14,895 nucleotides of DNA from Bog-756 sp963977795 (lineage in GTDB: Bacteria; Actinomycetota; Acidimicrobiia; Acidimicrobiales; RAAP-2): the NCBI GenBank assembly GCA_963977795.1, contig CAXBRB010000043.1, positions 1 through 14,895 on the forward strand, in the 5' to 3' direction. Below the pieces are notes generated by a model, which saw only the letters and a list, made by a program, of their open reading frames with translations, searched no databases and was not told the DNA's origin. A program made the translations under genes and the position numbers. This document shows positions 6,740 to 12,337 of the stretch, in pieces (positions within the stretch are counted from its first letter, which is position 1; each line of letters begins with the position of its first letter).

Positions 6740-7573
6740 TCAGCCGCCGGCGGCGTGCGGCGTGCGGGCCAGCGCGGCGGCCAGGATCTCGGTGGCCTGC
6801 GGGCGCAGCTGGTCGAGGGGGCGGTTGCGGTGGACCCGGACCCCGAGGTCGACCTGGGCGATGGACTCGACACCGAAGCGGGCGGCCACGTCGATGAGGA
6901 GGGCGATCTCCACGGCGTAGCCGTCGGCCAGCGGGCACTTCTCGAAGACCCAACGGGGGGCCGCCGTCTCGCCGGCCAGGGGCTGCTCGACCACGGCCAG
7001 GGCCGGGAAGAGCAGGTCGATGACGGGGCGGGCCATCAGCTCGGTCACCCGGCCGCCTCCACCGGGGTCACCGTGGAGGGGGCGGCGGTAGAAGCCCTTC
7101 ACCAGGGCGACCCCGTCGTCGGTCAGGAGCGGGCCGAGGAGACCGGTCACGAAGTGCGGGCCGAAGTTGGTGACGTCCCCGTCGATGAAGGCCACCAGGT
7201 CGCCGGCGGCGGCCTCCAGGGCCACCCGCATGGCCTGGCCCTTGCCTCCGGACGGTGTGCCGGCCTGGACCACCCGGGCGCCGGCCGCCGCAGCCACCTC
7301 GGCCGTGCCGTCGGTGGAGCCGTCGTCGACCACCACGACCTCGTCGACCAGCGGAACCCCGCCGCCGGCCGCCGTGAGGCCGGTGACCACGGTGGACACG
7401 ATCGGCCCGATGGTGCCGGCCTCGTCGCGGGCCGGGATGCAGACCGAGACCGTCCGGCCGACCTTGGCGTCAGCCAGCGCGGCGGGGTCGAAGGCGGCAT
7501 GGTCGTGGCGTCGCCCGCTCCCCGCTGGTCCCCGCACGGCTTCCGCTCCGAACATGTCCCCATCATCCCTCAT
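6740..7573 (-). CDS. gpgS: Glucosyl-3-phosphoglycerate synthase
   Basis: GpgS is a GT-A retaining glucosyltransferase (family GT81) that moves glucose from an NDP-glucose to D-3-phosphoglycerate, giving glucosyl-3-phosphoglycerate, precursor of the osmolyte glucosylglycerate and, in mycobacteria, of methylglucose lipopolysaccharides. Numbered from 7573: SVCIPARDEAGTIG (43-56), VVVDDGSTDGT (80-90), the metal-binding DGD (131-133), LVKGFYRRPL (157-166), GGGGRVTELMARP (171-183) at the phosphoglycerate pocket, GYAVEIALLID (218-228) and VDLGVRVHRNRPL (241-253). The enzyme core looks complete at 277 residues. An ATG at 7555 (271 residues) is an equally plausible start; neither has an ideal Shine-Dalgarno. 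It leads an operon with otsA and is transcribed away from the SAM-riboswitch gene. No GpgP of the mycobacterial type is in the window. Confidence 0.9.
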   Translation of the reverse strand: MRDDGDMFGAEAVRGPAGSGRRHDHAAFDPAALADAKVGRTVSVCIPARDEAGTIGPIVSTVVTGLTAAGGGVPLVDEVVVVDDGSTDGTAEVAAAAGARVVQAGTPSGGKGQAMRVALEAAAGDLVAFIDGDVTNFGPHFVTGLLGPLLTDDGVALVKGFYRRPLHGDPGGGGRVTELMARPVIDLLFPALAVVEQPLAGETAAPRWVFEKCPLADGYAVEIALLIDVAARFGVESIAQVDLGVRVHRNRPLDQLRPQATEILAAALARTPHAAGG

Positions 7574-7647
7574 GGCGGACAGGTCCGTCGCGGGCGGCCC
7601 GGCATTGACGTCCCGAGGGGTGCTCGGCCACAATGTCCCCATCATCC
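7554..7647. repeat. 15-bp direct repeat flanking the divergent promoter
   Basis: ATGTCCCCATCATCC occurs at 7554-7568, over the start region of gpgS, and again at 7633-7647, at the 5' foot of the riboswitch. The copies are 79 bp apart in the same orientation and match exactly. Confidence 0.85.
7604..7634. promoter_or_regulatory. Overlapping divergent promoters with internal dyad
   Basis: On the plus strand TTGACG (7605-7610), an 18-bp spacer and CACAAT (7629-7634) form a good sigma-70-type promoter with a predicted start near 7641, the exact foot of the riboswitch. On the minus strand the same segment reads TTGTGG, 18 bp, GTCAAT (-10 at 7609-7604), which would start gpgS near 7597. The shared spacer holds a perfect dyad CCGAG-GGGTG-CTCGG (7613-7627), a possible operator. 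Confidence 0.6.
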
Positions 7648-7756
7648 AGAGCAGCTGAGGGACCGGGCCCGACGACGCTGCGGCAACCAGACCGGATGGA
7701 GCGGCCGCCGAGCGGCCCTCCGCCGAACCAGGTGCCAATGCCCGAGCGATGAGGAG
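7641..7756 (+). promoter_or_regulatory. SAM-I (S-box) riboswitch upstream of the threonine-synthase-like gene
   Basis: S-box landmarks appear in order. The P1 5' strand is TCATC (7642-7646). CAGAG follows; the P2 stem GCAGC (7651-7655) pairs with GCTGC (7677-7681) around TGAGGGA (7656-7662) and GGGCCC; then GGCAACC (7682-7688). A P3 hairpin pairs GGAG and GGCC (7698-7706) with GGCC and CTCC (7714-7721). The conserved AGGTGCCAA lies at 7730-7738, and the P1 3' strand GATGA at 7748-7752. The P1 3' strand overlaps the Shine-Dalgarno GAGGAG (7751-7756), and no terminator hairpin with a T-run is present, so SAM binding would probably block translation. Order, spacing and motif sequence fit SAM-I better than SAM-IV. 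Confidence 0.88.
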
Positions 7757-7762
7757 TGTGCT

Positions 7763-9025
7763 GTGGACTTCGTCTCAGGTTTGCGCTGTCGTGAGTGCGG
7801 TCGGTCGTATCCGGCCGAGGCCCTGCACGTGTGCGACTTCTGCTTCGGGCCGCTCGAGGTCACCTACGACTACGAGCGGATCGCCCAGACCGTCTCCCGG
7901 GAGCGGATCGCTGCCGGGCCCCGGTCGATCTGGCGCTACGCCGACCTCCTGCCCGTGGCCGACGCCGTGCCGGTCGACCTCGGGGCCGGCTTCACCCCGC
8001 TGGTGCGGGCCGACCGCCTGGCCGCCGAGCTGGGTCTGGGCGAGCTGTGGATCAAGGACGACACCGCCAACCCGACCGGCTCCTTCAAGGACCGGGTGGT
8101 CTCGGTGGCCCTCACCAAGGCCCGCCAGCTCGGGTTCAAGATCGCCGCCTGCGCCTCGACCGGGAACCTGGCCAACTCGGTGGCCGCCCACGCCGCCCGT
8201 GCCGGGATGGCCTCCATCGTCCTCATCCCCCACGACCTCGAGAAGGCCAAGGTCACCATGACCGCCGTCTACGGCGGGACCGTGGTGGCCGTCCGGGGGA
8301 GCTACGACGACGTCAACCGGCTGTGCGCCGAGCTGACCAGCGAGCAGCCCGAGTGGGCCTTCGTCAACGTGAACGTCCGCACCTACTACGCCGAGGGCTC
8401 CAAGACCCTGGCCTTCGAGGTGGCCGAGCAGCTGGGCTGGCAGGCGCCGGACCATGTCGTGGTGCCGATCGGGTCGGGCAGCCAGCTGACCAAGGTGGCC
8501 AAGGGCTTCGCCGAGCTGGCGCAGGTGGGGCTGCTCGACGAGGCACCCGAGGTGCGGATCTCGGGGGCCCAGGCCGCGGGGTGCGCCCCGGTGGCCACGG
8601 CCTTCGCCGAGGGCACCGATGCCATCCGGCCGGTCAAGCCCGACACCGTGGCCAAGTCGCTGGCCATCGGGAACCCGGCTGACGGGTGGTACGCGCTCGA
8701 CACCATCCGGCGCTCAGGCGGGGCCTGCGCAGCGGTGACCGACGACGAGGTGCTGGACGGGATCCGCCTGCTGGCCCGGACCGAGGGCATCTTCGCCGAG
8801 ACGGCGGGCGGCGTCACCATCGCCACCCTGGCCAAGCTGGCCGCCCAGGGCGCGATCCGCTCGGACGAGCGGGTGGTGGCCATGGTCACCGGGCACGGCC
8901 TGAAGACGGTGGAGGCCCTGGCCGACACCGTCGGCCCCACCGCCACCATCGCCCCCACCCTGGAATCGTTCGGTGCCGCTCTGGGTGACGAGATCGGCAC
9001 CACCAGCCCGAGGAGTCCACGATGA
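7763..9025 (+). CDS. thrC: Threonine-synthase-like PLP enzyme with N-terminal zinc ribbon
   Basis: Fold-type II PLP enzyme of 420 residues annotated in this family as threonine synthase (O-phosphohomoserine to threonine). The N-terminus has a four-cysteine ribbon, CREC (9-12) and CDFC (24-27). The PLP lysine is Lys109 in NPTGSFKDR, followed by ACASTGNLANS (129-139). The loop expected to hold the PLP phosphate reads PIGSGSQLTK (235-244) instead of the PVGNAGN type of standard ThrC, and AETAGGVTIATL (345-356) follows. The start is GTG 7763 with GAGGAG six bases upstream. The gene sits behind a SAM-I riboswitch and overlaps a MoaD-like sulfur-carrier gene by ATGA. Ordinary threonine synthases are not usually SAM-controlled. 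This one may use O-phosphohomoserine and a thiocarboxylated carrier to make homocysteine, as CysM does with O-phosphoserine and CysO. The family is certain; the reaction is inferred. Confidence 0.85.
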   Translation: MDFVSGLRCRECGRSYPAEALHVCDFCFGPLEVTYDYERIAQTVSRERIAAGPRSIWRYADLLPVADAVPVDLGAGFTPLVRADRLAAELGLGELWIKDDTANPTGSFKDRVVSVALTKARQLGFKIAACASTGNLANSVAAHAARAGMASIVLIPHDLEKAKVTMTAVYGGTVVAVRGSYDDVNRLCAELTSEQPEWAFVNVNVRTYYAEGSKTLAFEVAEQLGWQAPDHVVVPIGSGSQLTKVAKGFAELAQVGLLDEAPEVRISGAQAAGCAPVATAFAEGTDAIRPVKPDTVAKSLAIGNPADGWYALDTIRRSGGACAAVTDDEVLDGIRLLARTEGIFAETAGGVTIATLAKLAAQGAIRSDERVVAMVTGHGLKTVEALADTVGPTATIAPTLESFGAALGDEIGTTSPRSPR

Positions 9026-9294
9026 CCACGGTCCGCATTCCCGCCCAGCTCCGCACCCTCACGGGGGGTGCTGGCGAGCTCGAGATCGACGGCGGCACCG
9101 TCGGCGACGTGCTGCACGCGCTCGACGGCGCCCACGCCGGGTTCGCCGAGCGCCTCTTCGACGACGCCGGCGGCCTCCGCCGCTTCGTGAACGTCTTCGT
9201 CGACGAGGAGGACGTCCGCTTCCTCCAGGGCCTGGACACCCCCCTGGCCGCCGGCCAGACGATCTCCATCGTCCCGGCCGTCGCCGGCGGCTGA
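9022..9294 (+). CDS. MoaD/ThiS-family ubiquitin-like sulfur carrier
   Basis: A 90-residue beta-grasp protein: RIPAQLRTLTGG (5-16), EIDGGTVGDVLHAL (20-33), RRFVNVFVDEEDVRFLQG (53-70), and the tail SIVPAVAGG with Gly-Gly as the last two residues. A free C-terminal diglycine is what sulfur carriers such as MoaD, ThiS and CysO need to be adenylated and turned into a thiocarboxylate. The ATG at 9022 has AGGAG six bases upstream and overlaps the stop of the threonine-synthase-like gene (ATGA), so the two are translationally coupled and share SAM control. No molybdopterin or thiamine gene is nearby, which favours a role in amino-acid sulfur transfer over cofactor synthesis. The activating (MoeB/MoeZ-like) enzyme must be encoded elsewhere. 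CysO-like is the nearest description; identity with CysO is not claimed. Confidence 0.88.
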   Translation: MTTVRIPAQLRTLTGGAGELEIDGGTVGDVLHALDGAHAGFAERLFDDAGGLRRFVNVFVDEEDVRFLQGLDTPLAAGQTISIVPAVAGG

Positions 9295-9318
9295 CGTCGG
9301 ACGGGGCGCCACCGTCGG

Positions 9319-9324
9319 TATCGT
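9319..9324 (+). promoter_or_regulatory. Possible -10 element before the BI-1-like gene
   Basis: TATCGT lies 48 bp before the GTG at 9373, in the 78-bp gap after the sulfur-carrier gene. No -35 stands out at the right distance. If real, the membrane-protein gene is not wholly dependent on the SAM-controlled promoter. Confidence 0.25.
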
Positions 9325-9372
9325 GGAAGCGGCGCCGGCGCGGATCCCGGGCCACCGCAGAGAGGAGACCAC

Positions 9373-10239
9373 GTGACCTCGGCACCCACCAGCGGCCAGC
9401 CCGCTCCCTCGGGCGGGACGGCCACCCGGCGCCGCTCGGGAGCGTCCTTCGGGACCGACGCCAACTACCGGCGGATGACGGCCACCTATCCGGCCCCGAC
9501 GGTCCCGCCACCCTCGGGGTGGACCCAGCAGCCCGACGGTTCCTGGTGGTCCTGGGACGGGTCGCAGTGGAACCTCCAGCCCCAGGGTCCCGCTCCGTCG
9601 GGTGCCGGCGTGGCGACCTTCTCCGCCGACGGTGCCCTCAACAAGGCGGGGCTGCTGGTGCTGATCACCGTCGCCACCGGAGTCGTCGCCGCCCTGTCCG
9701 GTCTGCCGGTAGGTGTGGCGGGGTTCGGCGTGGTGGCCGGGCTGGGCACCGGCCTGTGGTGCTCCTTCCAGCCGCGCCGGGCACCGGTGCTGGCCCCGAT
9801 CTTCGCCGTGGTCGAGGGCGTGGTGCTCGGGGTCGTCTCCCGGTTCTACGTCACCTCGGGATCGTCGGCGGTGGTGATGGCCGTGGTCGGGACGGCGGCC
9901 ATGGTGGTCGGGGTCTGGACCGTCTACCGCACCGGTCTGGTCCGCGTCGGGCCCCGCTTCCTGCAGATGACGCTGGTCGGTGGCTTGGCCATGGTGGCCG
10001 TGATGGTGGTGGCCATGCTGACGGGATGGGGGACCACCGGGACCGCCGGGCTGCTCATCTTCGGCGTCCTCTACCTGATCCTGGGCATCGCCAACCTGTT
10101 CGTCGACTTCAGCTTTGTGGAGCGGGCCGAGCAGGCCGGCCTGGAGGCCGACGCCGAGTGGTTCTCGGCGTTCTCCATCCTGTTGTCGACGGTCATGGTC
10201 TACCTGGCCCTCCTGCGGATCTTCGGCGGACGCCAGTAG
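9373..10239 (+). CDS. Bax inhibitor-1/YccA-like seven-helix membrane protein
   Basis: A 288-residue inner-membrane protein with seven predicted helices at about 92-112, 114-130, 138-158, 165-185, 198-217, 226-245 and 264-284, matching the actinobacterial Bax1-I-like family (PF12811 type). The helix between 226 and 245 is followed by FVDFSFVE, and AEWFSAFSILLSTVMVYLALLR (261-282, given as AEWFSAFSILL and STVMVYLALLR) is a conserved family ending. The N-terminal cytoplasmic part, about 90 residues, contains a tryptophan-rich stretch (SGW at 48, QPDGSWWSWDGSQW at 53-66) that resembles the short DUF2510 motif of other actinobacterial membrane proteins; this is unusual for the family. The GTG at 9373 has AGGAG five bases upstream. 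Some relatives act as pH-sensitive calcium leak channels; that function is not shown here. Confidence 0.85.
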   Translation: MTSAPTSGQPAPSGGTATRRRSGASFGTDANYRRMTATYPAPTVPPPSGWTQQPDGSWWSWDGSQWNLQPQGPAPSGAGVATFSADGALNKAGLLVLITVATGVVAALSGLPVGVAGFGVVAGLGTGLWCSFQPRRAPVLAPIFAVVEGVVLGVVSRFYVTSGSSAVVMAVVGTAAMVVGVWTVYRTGLVRVGPRFLQMTLVGGLAMVAVMVVAMLTGWGTTGTAGLLIFGVLYLILGIANLFVDFSFVERAEQAGLEADAEWFSAFSILLSTVMVYLALLRIFGGRQ

Positions 10240-10264
10240 CGCTCGGCGGGCGTCGGCCACGGGA

Positions 10265-10280
10265 GGCCGGTCAGCCGGCC
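10265..10280. terminator. Hairpin between convergent BI-1-like and tetR genes
   Basis: GGCCGG (10265-10270), loop TCAG and CCGGCC (10275-10280) form a perfect 6-bp GC stem in the 83-bp gap between genes that converge here. No T-run follows on either strand. A terminator role is inferred. Confidence 0.4.
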
Positions 10281-10335
10281 AGGTGACGCCCGGCGCACAG
10301 CCGGCCAGGTGACGTCCGGCGGTCAGCCGGCCAGG
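10272..10335. repeat. 26-bp tandem repeat over the tetR stop codon
   Basis: CAGCCGGCCAGG begins at 10272, 10298 and 10324, exactly 26 bp apart. The first two units are nearly identical (GTGACG then C or T then CCGGCG); the third ends after 12 bases inside tetR. The third copy is the 3' end of tetR, including part of its stop codon, so the other two look like duplicates of the gene end. Confidence 0.85.
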
Positions 10336-10943
10336 CCGTGCACCACGAAGTCGACGATGTCCGCTGCTGCCTCGTGGCGCGGCGGGGGCACCGGCTCGGC
10401 GGCCCGCACGGCGATGGCCCCGTAGATCTGCTGGCCGATCAGCGCCACGGCCCGGTCGGGGTCGAGGCGGCGGAACTGGCCGGCGGCCACGCCCTCGTCG
10501 AACAGGTCCCGGAGGAGCCGGGCGATGTCCAGGCTGATGAGGGCCAGCTCGGCGCCGACGGCGGCGGCTCCGCTGGACGGGGTCTCCTGGGTCACCATGG
10601 CCAGCCGGAAGAAGGCCGGGTTCTCGTCCACCCGGGCCAGCATCTCCTCGATCAGGCAGGTGAGGCGTCGGGTCGGCTCGGCGTCGTCCTCCCAGGTGGC
10701 GGCCACGGCGTCGATGAGGTGGGTGTGCATGCCCTTCAGGCAGGCGCGCAGCAGCTCCTCCCGGTTGGCGAAGTAGACGTAGACGGTCGATCGGGCCACC
10801 CCGGCCGCCGCGGCGATCTCGTCCATGGGGACGTCGGTGGTGCCGCGCTCGCCGAAGAGGCGACGGGCGACCTCGATCACCTGCTCCCTGCGGAAGTCCC
10901 GGATGACCTCTTTCAGGTCGTCCGAGCCCCGGCGGCCGGGCAC
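10323..10943 (-). CDS. TetR-family transcriptional regulator
   Basis: A 206-residue TetR-type repressor. The N-terminal DNA-binding domain (about 16-65) has the family helix-turn-helix MDEIAAAAGVARSTVYVYFA (40-59) followed by NREELL; the C-terminal helical part (about 75-200) binds an unknown ligand. The start is a GTG at 10943, one base after the P450 stop (TGAGGTG), which indicates translational coupling; no in-frame ATG precedes the HTH. It is co-transcribed with the P450 gene and probably controls that operon: four TCGGACA-type half-sites overlap the shared promoter at 12209-12267. The effector may be a substrate of the P450, but no ligand can be inferred. The gene end lies in a 26-bp tandem repeat. 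Confidence 0.9.
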   Translation of the reverse strand: MPGRRGSDDLKEVIRDFRREQVIEVARRLFGERGTTDVPMDEIAAAAGVARSTVYVYFANREELLRACLKGMHTHLIDAVAATWEDDAEPTRRLTCLIEEMLARVDENPAFFRLAMVTQETPSSGAAAVGAELALISLDIARLLRDLFDEGVAAGQFRRLDPDRAVALIGQQIYGAIAVRAAEPVPPPRHEAAADIVDFVVHGLAG

Positions 10944-10944
10944 C

Positions 10945-12207
10945 TCAGGCGCCGACGACGGGGCCGGCCGGGAAGGTGATCGGGAGGTGCTTGACCCCGC
11001 TGATGAAGGCCGACTGGAGCCGGGACACGGAGCCGTCGAGCTGCATGTCGGGCATGCGGTCGAGCAGGTGCTCGAACATGACCCGGATCTCCATGCGGGC
11101 CAGGTTGGCGCCGAGGCAGAAGTGCGGTCCCCCCCCGCCGAAGGCCATGTGCGGGTTGGGGTCCCGGGTGATGTCGAACCGCTGGGGGTCCTCGAAGACG
11201 GCCTCGTCGCGGTTGGCCGAGATGTGGAAGAAGACCACCTTCTGGTCGGCCTCGATCTTCTGGCCCTGGAGCTCGAAGTCCTCGGTGCACTGGCGCCGGA
11301 AGTTCATGACCGGGGTGACGAAGCGGAGCATCTCCTCGACGGCGCCCGGCAGGAGCGAGCGGTCCTGCTTCAGGAGCTCCCACTGGTCGGGGAACTCGAA
11401 GAAGGCGGCCATGGCACCCGAGATCAGGTTCCGGGTGGTCTCATTGCCGGCCACGGTGAGGAGGAGGAAGAAGAGCTCGAGCTCGAAGGAGGAGAGCTGC
11501 TCGCCGTCCACCTCGACCTGGGTCAGGACGCTCATCAGGTCGTCGTGGGGGTCGATGCGCTTCTTGCCGAACAGCTCCGAGGCGTAGGCGTAGAGCTCCA
11601 TCGACGCCATCATCGCCGCCTCGGCGGTGTTGCCACCGCTCTGGTACTCCGGGTCCTCGTTGCCGATCATCCGGTTCGACCAGTCGAACATCCGGTGCCG
11701 GTCCTCGGTGGGCACCCCGAGCAGCTCGGCGATGACGATCAGGGGGAGCTCGGCCGAGATCTCGGTCACGAAGTCGGCCGATCCGCGCTCGATCACCCCG
11801 TCGATGATCCGGTCGGTGGCGACGTGGATCCGCTCGTGGAGCTGGTTCACCATGCGGGGCGTGAAGCCCTTGTTCACCAGCCGGCGGTAGCGGGTGTGGA
11901 GCGGCGGGTCCATGTTGAGCATGACCAGCTGCTGCTGGGCCAGGTCGTCCTCGCTGAGCTCCCACAGGTAGGTGGCCTTGCGGGCCGACGAGAAGTGCTC
12001 GTAGTCACGGTTGACGGCGGTGGCCCCGGCCATGGAGGTGACGGCCCAGAATCCCGGCCCGTCCTTCTCCTCTTGCCACCACACCGGGGCGTTCCGGCGG
12101 AGGTAGGCGAACCACTCGTGGGGGACCCGCTCGGCGAAGACCGACGAGTCCAGCAGGTCGATGGTGGCGGGGTCGACCCCGCTGACGTCGAGCTCGGTCA
12201 GGCTCAT
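10945..12207 (-). CDS. Cytochrome P450, CYP125/CYP124/CYP142-like
   Basis: A soluble bacterial P450 monooxygenase of 420 residues. Numbered from the ATG at 12207: LNMDPPLHTRYRRLVNKGF (97-115), the I-helix oxygen-activation motif AGNETT (254-259), the K-helix ExxR as EMLR (292-295), and the haem loop FGGGGPHFCLG (356-366) with Cys364 as the iron ligand. The blocks LNMDPPLHTR, FGGGGPHFCLG and FISGVKHLPITF resemble mycobacterial P450s that hydroxylate cholesterol side chains and methyl-branched lipids, so a sterol or branched-lipid substrate is suggested but not proven. The ATG at 12207 is chosen because AGGGGG lies eight bases upstream; GTG codons at 12216 and 12237 are alternatives. No ferredoxin or reductase gene is nearby. 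It leads an operon with tetR. Confidence 0.93.
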   Translation of the reverse strand: MSLTELDVSGVDPATIDLLDSSVFAERVPHEWFAYLRRNAPVWWQEEKDGPGFWAVTSMAGATAVNRDYEHFSSARKATYLWELSEDDLAQQQLVMLNMDPPLHTRYRRLVNKGFTPRMVNQLHERIHVATDRIIDGVIERGSADFVTEISAELPLIVIAELLGVPTEDRHRMFDWSNRMIGNEDPEYQSGGNTAEAAMMASMELYAYASELFGKKRIDPHDDLMSVLTQVEVDGEQLSSFELELFFLLLTVAGNETTRNLISGAMAAFFEFPDQWELLKQDRSLLPGAVEEMLRFVTPVMNFRRQCTEDFELQGQKIEADQKVVFFHISANRDEAVFEDPQRFDITRDPNPHMAFGGGGPHFCLGANLARMEIRVMFEHLLDRMPDMQLDGSVSRLQSAFISGVKHLPITFPAGPVVGA

Positions 12208-12208
12208 G

Positions 12209-12267
12209 TCGGACACCCCCTCCAGATTGTCGGACACGTTGTCCGATCGGGTGGAGCGTATGTCCGA
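12209..12267. promoter_or_regulatory. Four-half-site operator of the P450-tetR operon
   Basis: TCGGACA occurs at 12209-12215 and 12230-12236, and its reverse complement TGTCCGA at 12240-12246 and 12261-12267. Inner and outer pairs share one centre (12238). Adjacent same-direction sites are 21 bp apart, about two helical turns. The array covers the stretch from just upstream of the -10 to the start codon. The likely ligand is the TetR regulator encoded in the same operon. Confidence 0.75.
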
Positions 12268-12283
12268 CGGTAGGGGCTGTCAA
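12255..12283 (-). promoter_or_regulatory. Promoter of the P450-tetR operon
   Basis: On the minus strand a consensus TTGACA (12283-12278), a 17-bp spacer and TACGCT (12260-12255) predict a transcription start near 12248 and a leader of about 41 nt to the ATG at 12207. An operator half-site lies inside the spacer next to the -10. Confidence 0.65.
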
Positions 12284-12337
12284 TGCGGCCCGGGGCCCGC
12301 CAGCGGTCGATGCGGCGCCGTCCGGGGGCCGCCGGGG

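Noticed and set aside
4719..6920. A 733-codon plus-strand open frame across otsB and opposite otsA and gpgS
   Set aside because: It overlaps three recognised genes and has low-complexity Gly/Arg composition with no domain.
6735..6953. N-terminal extension of the OtsA-like protein
   Set aside because: It is an Arg/Pro-rich shadow of the gpgS 3' end; ATG 6734 lies 5 bp after the gpgS stop.
7574..7738. N-terminal extension of gpgS to 7738
   Set aside because: The added residues are encoded antisense to the riboswitch and across the divergent promoters and do not resemble GpgS.
7641..7756. SAM-IV rather than SAM-I riboswitch
   Set aside because: Actinobacteria often use SAM-IV, but the TGAGGGA and AGGTGCCAA blocks and the short region after P3 fit SAM-I better. 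The shared core leaves some doubt until scored with covariance models.
6713..7762. Upstream extension of the threonine-synthase-like frame
   Set aside because: The frame stays open across gpgS and the riboswitch, but the GTG at 7763 has an ideal Shine-Dalgarno and the recognisable domain starts there.
9022..9294. MoaD for molybdopterin or ThiS for thiamine synthesis
   Set aside because: No molybdopterin or thiamine genes are nearby, and the gene is coupled to a PLP enzyme under SAM control.
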